This document shows, piece after piece, positions 54,770 to 63,071 of a DNA stretch of 64,000 nt. The DNA is from Virgibacillus aidingensis (GTDB lineage: Bacteria; Bacillota; Bacilli; Bacillales; Amphibacillaceae): NCBI RefSeq assembly GCF_010994035.1, contig NZ_WIXN01000014.1, forward strand, positions 1 through 64,000, given 5' to 3'. The first letter of the stretch is position 1, and every line of letters starts with the position of its first letter. The translations under genes and the position numbers were made by a program. A model generated the notes under the pieces. The model searched no databases. It was given only the letters and a program-made list of their open reading frames with translations, and was not told the DNA's origin.

Positions 54770-55408
54770 AATATAAGGCTCCCATTAATAATATGTGTGC
54801 AAAACAAAATTATTCTTGTTCATCGTATACGAAACCTACATTATACGATGGACAAACCATATGTATGCCTATTATTTGGAAGAATTTGAAATTAGGGATC
54901 GAAAATACGTAAACAGGCAAAAACACCGGATGCTTGACGTCTTTATAAATCCGGATTTTCGTGTATAGGATTAATAACGCAGCTGCGGCTCTCAAGTTTA
55001 TTTTAATCAATCCGCCCGATGCGTTAGTGCGGCTTTTTGAGAATTTAATCAGCTTCTTATCCGTTTTTACAGCATCCTTGCCAAGCCAAATTAATTGACC
55101 CCCCACGTGTCTAAAAGACTTAACTCCGAGGATGGTCCTCCCGCAGACATAGCAAGTACGTGCCCCTTTCCGATTTTTAAAATGTTTAAAAGTTTATGGT
55201 AAAAATTGCATGTGCAGTGGCAAGACTTTTTCCTATTTCTTTTGATGCAGCTCCATAACCTGCTCTTGATGGCGCGGTTATCGAGTGACCATTTTATGAA
55301 TGCTTCCTATCCGAATATCCTTGACCCACTTTACTGCTTCCGCAATCTTCAACGCAAACTTTATTCAAACTTAACCTGCACCTTTATTGATCCAATGTCT
55401 CTCATCAT
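54770..55408. other. Gap without a supported gene
   Basis: Frames of up to 98 codons exist on both strands but lack ribosome sites and family features. A short inverted repeat TCGTATACGA lies near 54820-54830, with TATACGATGGAC close by in the katE upstream region. The sequence looks like decayed DNA. Confidence 0.4.
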
Positions 55409-55816
55409 TTATAAGGTATAGGATCGGTTCATTAGCACGATGCGCCATCCGTCCGGGTCTTCTATCGTTACACCCTGCTCTTTCCAATAGTCATTTTCGG
55501 GTTCGACTTCCTCATATCCCATCTTTTGCAGCCGATCGGACACTTTTTTGATTTCATTCCGGTCCCTGATGTAAAAAACCATTAGATTATCTTTAGTCGG
55601 AGCAGGACAGGGACTTCCGTCAATATGTCTCGTAAATTCCAAATGATAGTCCGTATCCGGAAATCCAAAAATGACCCCTTCATATCCTCTATGACCTTGA
55701 AACTGCTGTATTTCCGTCAATCCCAGACCATTTTTATAAAAGTCAATAACCTCCTCAAATTTATCTGTAGGCCTGGCTATTCTTACCTGTGCAGCTGTAA
55801 AATCATTGAATTTCAT
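55409..55816 (-). CDS. VOC-family (glyoxalase/bleomycin-resistance-like) protein
   Basis: A 135-residue vicinal-oxygen-chelate protein with two beta-alpha-beta-beta modules: ARPTDKFEEVIDFYKNGLGL, GYEGVIFGFPDTDYHLEFTR and FYIRDRNEIKKVSDRLQKMG, ending in QGVTIEDPDGWRIVLMNR with the usual metal-site Glu/Asp region. The specific reaction is unknown. AAGGTGG precedes the ATG. It borders the decayed region. Confidence 0.85.
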   Translation of the reverse strand: MKFNDFTAAQVRIARPTDKFEEVIDFYKNGLGLTEIQQFQGHRGYEGVIFGFPDTDYHLEFTRHIDGSPCPAPTKDNLMVFYIRDRNEIKKVSDRLQKMGYEEVEPENDYWKEQGVTIEDPDGWRIVLMNRSYTL

Positions 55817-55900
55817 GAGTAGACCACCTTTTCAATAGAAAAATAGAATATATTAATGTAAATATTTTTTTAGTAGCTTAACCTCCAATTATAAACTGTA

Positions 55901-56018
55901 TTAAAGGGAGCTTACGATTTTTAAAAAGGCAGAAGGTGTTCCATCAATAAGTTCAGTGCCCATTTTCTTATAAAAACCTGCTGAACCATTTATTCTTCTC
56001 CATTTTATAAAAATACAA
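55901..56018 (-). pseudogene. GNAT acetyltransferase remnant, C-terminal end only
   Basis: A minus-strand frame of about 38 codons reads IKWRRINGSAGFYKKMGTEL and then IDGTPSAFLKIVSS before a stop. The GFYKKMGTE segment is the typical late helix-strand of GNAT enzymes. A stop lies directly upstream and no start is available, so it is a truncated relic. Confidence 0.45.
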
Positions 56019-56190
56019 TATTATCTTTCTTTTTGGCACAGTCATCTTAAGTATTATTTTAACATTTATAAAGTAAATGTTATCGCTGAACCTAATAAGC
56101 GTTTAAAATAAACTTTGTTCCACAAATATATCAGTTTGGCGGTAAAAGATAAATTAATTAGATGAATTGTATTCAAGGAGGAGAAGGATT

Positions 56191-56475
56191 TTGAAAGCAT
56201 TATTAGTAATTGATGTACAAAACGGGATTGTAGAGTTGGGCGAGTTTACTGAGGAACTTTCACGTATGGAGAATATAATCAAAGATTTTCTTTAAAAACA
56301 AACGGAATGCCTGTTATTTTCATTAGACATTTAGATGATTAAGAAGAAAGTCAGTTTTCATAGGGATTCAGCCGGATCTGTACTTCATCATTATTTGAAG
56401 GATTATGCCGATTATGTCATAGATAAACAAACAACAAACCTGTCATTTGATGAAGTGAATGCTCCGTTCAATATA
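56191..56475 (+). pseudogene. Isochorismatase-like cysteine hydrolase, frameshifted and truncated
   Basis: A TTG at 56191 behind AGGAGGAG begins MKALLVIDVQNGIVELGEFT, the family start with its catalytic Asp. It hits a stop after 35 codons. The reading resumes in another frame as KTNGMPVIFIRHLDD and again as RDSAGSVLHHYLKDYADYVI-DKQTTNLSF. The catalytic Cys region is missing because the sequence ends near 56475. At least two frameshifts plus truncation mark it as dead. Confidence 0.8.
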
Positions 56476-56484
56476 ACGGAGTTG
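56462..56484 (+). terminator. Terminator-like hairpin at the end of the hydrolase remnant
   Basis: CTCCGTT pairs with AACGGAG around a six-base loop (about 56462-56481), followed by a T-rich tract. Confidence 0.6.
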
Positions 56485-56519
56485 TTTTTTATTACTGGCT
56501 TTCCCATTTTGGACGGGGA

Positions 56520-57264
56520 CAGGAGACTGGAATCACTCCCCCTTCCAGGTTAATTGAGTTTTTCGAATCACAGAGGGGGGATGCAGACCTTTTTTTAGGG
56601 ACGTATGGAACTACGGAAAGGAGCGAAGAGAACAATCTGGAAGATCCGGATCGAATTGAAGCCGGGGAGTTCCAGTATGAAGGCCAGACAAACACTACAC
56701 AATTTTACAAGATCTGCAGTTTTCAAAGAAGGAAAAATGATTGATACCTTTACCATCAAAGAAACCAGACTATCTTATTTATTAAGCAATGACATGAAAC
56801 AGCCCGGTGAAATATTAACAACTTTTAATGATCCATTTAATAAGGAATATCAAATAGCGGCAAGGATCGCCAGGAAGGGAAATATTCGATTAAATATGGA
56901 ATTGGATGGGGAAAACCCTTCTATTAAAGGAACTGTTCCTGTTCGGATGGCAATTCTGACAAACCATAGCATGATTGATTTTGAAAATGACCAAAACAAA
57001 AGAGAGACGCTAAAAGCATCCATCGAGGAAACGATGAACAAGCAATTTGCGGAACTGATCCAAAAAACGCAGGAAGAATTAGGTTCAGAGCCGTTTGGCT
57101 GGTCATTGGCCGCCAGAAAAGAATTTCGCACTATTCCCGAATTCACAGCATTTGACTGGATGAAAACGTATCCTGAAATGGACATAGATATCAAAACCGA
57201 GGTGGAATTTGAAAATTTCGGAAGACAAACCGACCTTCCGAGTCTGGAAGAAGTGAGGGATTAG
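56520..57264 (+). pseudogene. Ger(x)C-family spore germination lipoprotein, 3' remnant with frameshift
   Basis: The C subunit of GerA-type germinant receptors is a membrane lipoprotein. Here only the second half remains. One frame (from about 56533) reads RLIEFFESQRGDADLFLGTY and EAGEFQYEGQTNTTQF. After a frameshift near 56703 the sequence continues as AVFKEGKMIDTFTIKETRLS to the C-terminal domain (NKQFAELIQKTQEELGSEPF, then GWSLAARKEF). The lipobox, the N-terminal domain and the A and B receptor genes are absent. The hydrolase remnant directly upstream marks a deletion junction. Confidence 0.78.
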
Positions 57265-57420
57265 ATGATGATAGTAATAGCGCTGGCTGTTTTCGTTATT
57301 TTTATCTATACAGCCGGTTTTGCAGTAAAGCTGTGGAAAGAGAAAAATAAGCCGGGGTCAATTGCCATCTTTCTTTTAGCTATTGGAATTGTTGTAACCC
57401 CGTTTTTTTCTGTGTTATAA
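57265..57420 (+). CDS. Small two-helix membrane protein, GerD-subunit-like (germinant receptor D)
   Basis: Fifty-one residues: a hydrophobic helix (MMIVIALAVFVIFIYTAGFA), a charged turn (VKLWKEKNKPGS) and a second helix (IAIFLLAIGIVVTPFFSVL). Its ATG begins directly after the stop of the Ger(x)C remnant. Two-helix D proteins are encoded at the ends of gerA-type operons and modulate receptor function, which suggests this is the tail of such an operon. It is intact but probably orphaned. Confidence 0.6.
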   Translation: MMIVIALAVFVIFIYTAGFAVKLWKEKNKPGSIAIFLLAIGIVVTPFFSVL

Positions 57421-57427
57421 GGGGGGT

Positions 57428-57505
57428 GCTGTCACTTCCCGATCCCGCCGAAAGCAATGCCCTTTAAACATACTTTGGGAAATTCGGGAAGGGACAGCTT
57501 TTATA
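57428..57505 (+). terminator. Terminator after the germination remnant
   Basis: GCTGTC-ACTTCCCGA (about 57429-57443) pairs with TCGGGAAG-GGACAGC (about 57484-57499) around a long loop, followed by TTTTAT. It also lies between convergent genes. Confidence 0.55.
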
Positions 57506-57539
57506 CGACGCAACGAGCATTTTGGCCTGCGAACCGTAT

Positions 57540-58298
57540 TTAGGCGAAAGTTTTTCTTTCGCTTTTGTAGAAAAGGGCTTTTTCCGGAAAATCTGTTATG
57601 ATTGTATTTACACCCAGGTCCAATAATTGCTTCAATCCATCGATGTCATTTACGGTCCAAATACGGGTTTTTTCTAATAGATCCTTATAAGAAAACACAT
57701 CTGAAAAAAAGGTTCCCCTTGATAAATGCAGTGCTTCCAGCTCCAGGCTTTGTAAGTAATCCTTTGGATGAGAAATCTGCTGATCCAATAACCAGGCAAT
57801 TTCTGCATTTTGATCTATCTGTTTAATACGCAGTATGCTAGGTAAATGAAAAGAAGAATAAACCACTTTACGCCCGTCCCCGTATTCCTTTACAAGTGAT
57901 AAAACTTTTTCTTCCAGGTGCTCATATCTAAAGTGGCAGGTCTTTAATTCAATATTCAGTTCTATTTTATACGGTGCTAAAAGCTCAAGAACTTCCTGAA
58001 GTGCTGGTATACGTTCCAAATTCCAAGCCTCTTCATAGTTTGGAAAATGTGCATAATTCATCCCTGCACTAAACTGCTTTATTTCTTTTAATGAATGATC
58101 TTTCACATAGCCTGTGCCGTTTGTCGTCCTATCTAAAATTTCATCATGAATAACAACAATTTCGCCATCCTTTGTCATATGAACATCTATTTCAATTCCG
58201 TCTGCACCCAGTTCAATCGCCTGACGGAACCCTAACAGCGTATTTTCCGGCAATGTACCCATACAACCACGGTGTCCATATATCTTCGTCTCAGTCAT
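57540..58298 (-). CDS. ugpQ: Glycerophosphodiester phosphodiesterase
   Basis: Hydrolyses glycerophosphodiesters to glycerol-3-phosphate and an alcohol. A 252-residue GDPD-family TIM barrel with IYGHRGCMGTLPENTLLGF (catalytic His-Arg), GADGIEIDVHMTKDGEIVVI (metal Glu/Asp) and HDEILDRTTNGTG (second catalytic His). There is no signal peptide, so it acts in the cytoplasm. It is the last gene of the ugpC-A-E-B-Q group and would process imported diesters. Confidence 0.92.
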   Translation of the reverse strand: MTETKIYGHRGCMGTLPENTLLGFRQAIELGADGIEIDVHMTKDGEIVVIHDEILDRTTNGTGYVKDHSLKEIKQFSAGMNYAHFPNYEEAWNLERIPALQEVLELLAPYKIELNIELKTCHFRYEHLEEKVLSLVKEYGDGRKVVYSSFHLPSILRIKQIDQNAEIAWLLDQQISHPKDYLQSLELEALHLSRGTFFSDVFSYKDLLEKTRIWTVNDIDGLKQLLDLGVNTIITDFPEKALFYKSERKTFA

Positions 58299-58428
58299 CG
58301 TAACACTTCCTTATTAATTTATAGAAAGCTTCAACAGTCATTAAGTCACTTATTACATCATGGCAGGTTATTGAAAAAAGGGAACAAAGCATAAACTCTA
58401 TTCCCCAATCTCATATTGCTGCTGGAAA

Positions 58429-59823
58429 TCAATTTCCTCTGGCTGCGTTTGCCTGCTCTATCGCATGATTAAATTGTTCAACTGCTGTATTATAGGCCTC
58501 ATCAACATCTCCGCCATTATATACCGATTCAAGTGCAGTTTCCATAATTTTACGGCCTTCAGGGATCATATCCATTAATGCCCCTTGTGTTGCGTAGGAT
58601 GACGTGGTCGCCTGTAATTGATCCACTGTTACCTGCAGCTGAGGCATTTCTTCATATGCATCTATTACCACTTGTTCCTCATAGGCGTCAGGATTAATTG
58701 CAAAATAACCGGTTCCCACATGCCATTCTGCCTGTACCTCGGGGGTTTGCAGGTATTTCATGAAATCCCAGGCAGCATCTGTTTCCGCCTCCGGTTTTCC
58801 ATCGATCATCCAAAGACTTGCTCCGCCGATGACTACACCGGCACGTTCTTTACCTTCAGGGTGCGGCAAGAATGCAATGCCCACTTCAAATGGTGCATTA
58901 TCGATGACATCTCTTGAGTTTGCCGAAGACTGTAAGAACATGGATACATCGCCAGCCAGGAATCCGGCTAACATGTTATCACCGTTCGTACCATAGTTTG
59001 CAAATGTTCCATCATTAACCATATTTTCAACCCAATTAAAGATTGATTTTCCTTCCTCTTCCGACCAGCCAATTTCAGAAGGTGTATCTGAGCGCCCATT
59101 ATCATTATTTAGTAATAATGCACCTTGGTTTGCGAGCAGCTGTTCATATAACCAGCCATACGCCTGAAGTGCAAAACCCTGCATATCCGGATTTGATTCC
59201 ACAATCGCTTTACTGGCTTCCTCTACTTCTGCAAAAGTTTCCGGTGGAGCTTCGGGATCTAAACCTGCCTCTTCAAAGGCATCTTTATTGTAATACATGA
59301 CAGGCGTAGAAGAGTTAAATGGCATAGAATAAAAGGTACCATCTAATGAATAGTAGTTAATAATATTCTCTTCCAAACCGCTCATGTCATACCCATCTGC
59401 ATCGATAAATTCCTGAATCGGCACAATGCTTCCGCTATTGATCATCGACATTGTCCCAATTTCAAAAGTTTGAATAATCGTTGGCGCACTGTCTGTACCA
59501 GCAACACTATTGAATTTTGTCAATGCTTCATCATACGATCCTTGATATTCTGCATTCACTTGTACTTCCTCCTGAGAATCGTTATAACTGTCAACAATCG
59601 CGTTCAGCGCTTCCTGTCCGGCTCCTCCCATGGAATGCCAGAACGTAACAACTTGTTTCTCATTACTGTCACCGGATTCTTCCCCGCTCGCAGTTTCAGT
59701 CGCTGCGGCTTCCGTTTCTCCTTCAGCACCTGCATCATCTGTACTCTCACCTGAACTGTCTGAACCACATGCAGCAATGAATAATAGAATACCTAACATT
59801 ATTATCGGGAATATTTTTTTCAT
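58429..59823 (-). CDS. ugpB: sn-glycerol-3-phosphate ABC transporter substrate-binding lipoprotein
   Basis: A 464-residue extracellular solute-binding protein of family 1. The lipoprotein signal (MLGILLFIAACGSD) is followed by an acidic linker. The binding domain opens VVTFWHSMGGAGQEALNAIV as in UgpB proteins and contains GTFYSMPFNSSTPVMYYNKD. ATG 59823 is chosen because AAAAAAGGAG precedes it; the frame is open further 5' without a ribosome site. With ugpA, ugpE and ugpC it forms a glycerol-3-phosphate or glycerophosphodiester importer. Confidence 0.88.
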   Translation of the reverse strand: MKKIFPIIMLGILLFIAACGSDSSGESTDDAGAEGETEAAATETASGEESGDSNEKQVVTFWHSMGGAGQEALNAIVDSYNDSQEEVQVNAEYQGSYDEALTKFNSVAGTDSAPTIIQTFEIGTMSMINSGSIVPIQEFIDADGYDMSGLEENIINYYSLDGTFYSMPFNSSTPVMYYNKDAFEEAGLDPEAPPETFAEVEEASKAIVESNPDMQGFALQAYGWLYEQLLANQGALLLNNDNGRSDTPSEIGWSEEEGKSIFNWVENMVNDGTFANYGTNGDNMLAGFLAGDVSMFLQSSANSRDVIDNAPFEVGIAFLPHPEGKERAGVVIGGASLWMIDGKPEAETDAAWDFMKYLQTPEVQAEWHVGTGYFAINPDAYEEQVVIDAYEEMPQLQVTVDQLQATTSSYATQGALMDMIPEGRKIMETALESVYNGGDVDEAYNTAVEQFNHAIEQANAARGN

Positions 59824-59908
59824 ACTTCTGGACACTCCTTTTTTATAAAATATAGTTACATTTGCTTTCCGCCGGAACAACGCACATTTGCTCACTTTTT
59901 ATCCCTGT

Positions 59909-60724
59909 CTATTTTAATGCCCCTTCCGTCAATCCTTTTTGTAATTTACTTTGACCCAGGAATAATAAAATCAATGTTGGGATGACAACTATGATAGCAC
60001 CAGCCATAATCACCCCCCAGTCATTTAACTGTTCCTGTGTCTGTAACTGCTTTAATCCAATTTGTACGGTACGAACACTATCATTTGTGGTTGATAATAA
60101 TGGCCACAAATACATATTCCAGGAAGTCAAAAACCCGTAAACACCCAATGTCACCAAACTCGTTCTTGCAACAGGCAGAACGACCGTTAAGTAGAATTTA
60201 AAATCTCCCATGCCTGCTATCTGACTTGCTTCTCTTAATTCCTTTGGGATCTGTTTAAAGTTTTGCCTCAATAAGAACGTACCAAATGCCATTGCAAAAA
60301 AAGGAACGGTTAACCCGGGATATGTATCAATCCAGCCTAAGTCCCGAATGATATGGAAGTTTGGAATGATGGAAGCTTCAAAAGGAACCATCATGGTTGC
60401 GATAAAGACATAGAAAAGTAAATCTCTTCCTTTAAACTCCAAAAATACAAAGGCATATGCTGCCAAGCTGGATAAAATTAATTGTCCCAGCATAATTACA
60501 ATGGAAACAACAAGACTATTAAACAAGTATTTGAGTAAAGGAAACTGATTAAATGCTTTCACATAATTATCCAATGTCAATGAAGAAGGTAAGCTTCCGG
60601 TCATAATATCCTGATTTGTCATAAAGCTCATAACAAATGCCATCAAAGTCGGCGAAAACACAAGCATACTTGAGATGATTAACAACAGATAGAAAATGAT
60701 TTTTCTGGTGATTGGAATGGTCAT
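59909..60724 (-). CDS. ugpE: sn-glycerol-3-phosphate ABC transporter permease UgpE
   Basis: A 271-residue permease with about six membrane segments and the EAA loop (KELREASQIAGMGDFKFYLT). N-terminal start FSPTLMAFVMSFMTNQDIMT is as in MalG/UgpE proteins. It overlaps ugpA by four bases (ATGA) and is translationally coupled. With UgpA it forms the membrane channel. Confidence 0.88.
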   Translation of the reverse strand: MTIPITRKIIFYLLLIISSMLVFSPTLMAFVMSFMTNQDIMTGSLPSSLTLDNYVKAFNQFPLLKYLFNSLVVSIVIMLGQLILSSLAAYAFVFLEFKGRDLLFYVFIATMMVPFEASIIPNFHIIRDLGWIDTYPGLTVPFFAMAFGTFLLRQNFKQIPKELREASQIAGMGDFKFYLTVVLPVARTSLVTLGVYGFLTSWNMYLWPLLSTTNDSVRTVQIGLKQLQTQEQLNDWGVIMAGAIIVVIPTLILLFLGQSKLQKGLTEGALK

Positions 60725-61665
60725 TGATAATGAACTCTCCTTTCACCAATTTTAAATTGCAAAAATGTCATGATAAGAATAATGATAAACAATAAGACAG
60801 CCTGCGCACTTGCAGAACCAAATTGATAATTAACAAACGCCTCCCGGTAAATAGAATAGACAATAAGATTGGTTGCATTCACCGGGCCGCCCTGTGTTAA
60901 TATATCGATCTGGCCAAATGTTTGAAAGGCATTAATAATGGTGACCGTTATAACAAAAAACAGTGACGGTGAAAGCATGGGAATAGTTATTCTTCTTAGT
61001 TTGTAAAAATAACCTGCCCCATCAATGTCTGCACTTTCATATAAATAGGAGTCAATCGATTGTAAACCACCTAATAAAATGAGAAAGGTAAAACCAAGAT
61101 TCATCCAGATGGTTGTAATCGATACGGCTATCAAGGCCCATGCCGGGTCCGTAAGCCAGCCTACTCCGTCAATACCAGCCGCCTCGAGCAGCATATTCAG
61201 TAAACCTATAGAAGGATGAAATAAATACAGCCAGAAAACAGACGCAGCGGCAACAGATATCCCCATGGTGGAGGAGTAAAGGGTACGGAAAAGGCCAATC
61301 CCTCTTAACTTTTCATTAGCAATAACAGCTAAAAATAATGCAATAATAATGGTTACTGGAACAGTGTATAGTACAAATAAAAATGTTGACTTTATGCTTT
61401 GCAGGAATACCGGTGAACTAAACAGGTTCACGTAGTTTTCCCAATTGACAAAAACGGTGGTATTTCCGGCAGCATCTGTTAGAAAAAAACTTAAATAGAT
61501 CGTGCGGACGAGCGGATAGAAAAGAAACACGCCAAATAGAACAATGGATGGCAATAAAAACAGCATACCTTTGAAAAAGTTCTTTATCCTCTGTTTCCTT
61601 TTCACCTTATCAAAATGAATTTGGCTGCCTGCGGTTGCCGGAATAGCTGTACTATGCATACTCAT
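60721..61665 (-). CDS. ugpA: sn-glycerol-3-phosphate ABC transporter permease UgpA
   Basis: A 314-residue permease of the MalF/UgpA type with six membrane segments after a short basic N-terminus (KVKRKQRIKNFFKGMLFLLP). The EAA-like loop is YLYESADIDGAGYFYKLRRI. It overlaps both neighbours by four bases, in the order ugpC-ugpA-ugpE. Confidence 0.88.
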   Translation of the reverse strand: MSMHSTAIPATAGSQIHFDKVKRKQRIKNFFKGMLFLLPSIVLFGVFLFYPLVRTIYLSFFLTDAAGNTTVFVNWENYVNLFSSPVFLQSIKSTFLFVLYTVPVTIIIALFLAVIANEKLRGIGLFRTLYSSTMGISVAAASVFWLYLFHPSIGLLNMLLEAAGIDGVGWLTDPAWALIAVSITTIWMNLGFTFLILLGGLQSIDSYLYESADIDGAGYFYKLRRITIPMLSPSLFFVITVTIINAFQTFGQIDILTQGGPVNATNLIVYSIYREAFVNYQFGSASAQAVLLFIIILIMTFLQFKIGERRVHYQ

Positions 61666-62777
61666 ATGGACACAACCTCTTGTTCCTTCACGAAGTTTGC
61701 AGACTTGATCAATAACCCTGTATTTGAATCAAAAAAGCAAAAATTTCCACTATCAATATGTACAGGAACCATTTCCCCTACTTGCACATCCCATTGCCCC
61801 AGCCATTTAGCCATCCATAATGTGGATCCGACATCAAATGCAATTAAGGTTTCATTCCCAAGCTGTTCGACATTCACTGCTTCTAAATGATGTGTTGTAT
61901 TTTCAGCTGTTCCGGGTAAAAGATGTTCTGCTCTAATGCCTACCGTCAAATCAATGTTTCCTGGAATATCATCCATATCAGGGCCCTGCGCAATACGAAG
62001 TGTATCTTCTATAACTAATTGGTTTTGATTCATGGAATAAACGGCTTTCCCCATGTTCATTTTTGGAGAGCCAATAAATGAGGCAACAAATAAATTCTCC
62101 GGTTCATTATAAAGCGTAATTGGTTTGCCGACCTGCTGAATTTTTCCGTCATTAAGCACCATAATACGGTCACCCATAGTCATGGCCTCCACCTGATCAT
62201 GGGTAACATATACCATTGTCAGCCCTAATCTTTTTTGCAGACGGCGAATCTCAATCCGCATTTGCGCACGAAGCTTTGCATCTAAATTAGAAAGTGGTTC
62301 GTCCATTAAACAAAGGGGTGCCTCGCTCACAACAGATCTGGCCAATGCCACCCGCTGTTTTTGTCCGCCTGAAAGCTCTTTTGGCTTTCTGTTTAACAGT
62401 TCACTCAGTCCCATCATTTCAGCAGTCTCTGCCAATCTTTTTTGCTGCTCTTTTTTATTTACTTTTTTTGCACCTAGACCAAACAGAATATTTTGCTCTA
62501 CCGATAAATGCGGATACAACGCATAATTTTGAAAAACCATTGAAAGGTTTCTATCTTTTGGCGGCAGGTGATTTACAATCTTATCGCTAATTTTTAACGT
62601 ACCGGATGTAATATCTTCCAAACCTGCGATCATGCGAAGCAGCGTACTTTTTCCGGACCCGGAAGGACCAACCAGTACAAAAAATTCTCCCTCTTCAATG
62701 GACAGATTAATTTCATCCAATACGTTTTTTTGTTTATCGTATGACTTTGAAATATCTATCAAATCAATTTGCCCCAT
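61662..62777 (-). CDS. ugpC: sn-glycerol-3-phosphate ABC transporter ATP-binding protein UgpC
   Basis: A MalK-type ATPase of about 371 residues: Walker A (LVGPSGSGKSTLLRMIAGLE), Q-loop (FQNYALYPHLSV), signature (ELSGGQKQRVALARSVV), Walker B (LCLMDEPLSNLDAKLRAQM) and a C-terminal OB-type regulatory domain. ATG 62777 follows AAAGGGG at eight bases; a GTG at 62786 overlaps the site. It is the first gene of the operon, behind a Pho-box-like repeat. MalK-type ATPases can serve several importers; the context supports the ugp assignment. Confidence 0.86.
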   Translation of the reverse strand: MGQIDLIDISKSYDKQKNVLDEINLSIEEGEFFVLVGPSGSGKSTLLRMIAGLEDITSGTLKISDKIVNHLPPKDRNLSMVFQNYALYPHLSVEQNILFGLGAKKVNKKEQQKRLAETAEMMGLSELLNRKPKELSGGQKQRVALARSVVSEAPLCLMDEPLSNLDAKLRAQMRIEIRRLQKRLGLTMVYVTHDQVEAMTMGDRIMVLNDGKIQQVGKPITLYNEPENLFVASFIGSPKMNMGKAVYSMNQNQLVIEDTLRIAQGPDMDDIPGNIDLTVGIRAEHLLPGTAENTTHHLEAVNVEQLGNETLIAFDVGSTLWMAKWLGQWDVQVGEMVPVHIDSGNFCFFDSNTGLLIKSANFVKEQEVVSI

Positions 62778-62877
62778 ATGCCCCACCCCTTTTCTTTAGA
62801 TTTCCTATTTAGTATTTAAACATAATAATTTAGCAGGAAGTCATTATTTACCGCATTATTACAAAAAGCATACAAAG

Positions 62878-62903
62878 AGTTAAAAAAGTTAATATTGTGT
62901 TAA
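62878..62903 (-). promoter_or_regulatory. Pho-box-like direct repeats upstream of ugpC
   Basis: On the minus strand three TTAAC(A/T) hexamers occur at 62903-62898, 62892-62887 and 62883-62878, spaced 11 and 9 bases. PhoP of Bacilli binds TTAACA-type repeats at about 11-base spacing. The sites lie about 100-125 bases before the ugpC start. Confidence 0.5.
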
Positions 62904-62946
62904 TATTTTTTCGGCTTGATTGTTGCCAGACTTTATTAATACAAAT

Positions 62947-63018
62947 AAAAAAAGCATCTGAAAGACAGGATGGAAAAGGAATCCAGCCTTTTCCAACAAT
63001 CTCTCAGACGCTTTTTGG
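62947..63018 (-). terminator. Terminator of the dihydrouridine synthase gene
   Basis: AAAGCATCTGA near 62951-62961 pairs with TCAGACGCTTT near 63004-63015 (one G-T pair). An inner stem GGAAAAGG/CCTTTTCC lies inside. The minus strand ends in a run of T. It separates this gene from the ugp operon promoter. Confidence 0.8.
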
Positions 63019-63071
63019 GATCGGGGCATGATCAAAAATACCTCCACGGTACTCCCGCCTACTATTCTCCG

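Noticed and set aside
54810-55106. 98-codon minus-strand frame
   Set aside because: No ribosome site, no recognisable domain, and it lies in sequence that looks decayed in all frames.
55206-55421. 71-codon plus-strand frame beside the VOC gene
   Set aside because: Composition is that of a chance frame, no ribosome site, and it overlaps the end of the VOC gene.
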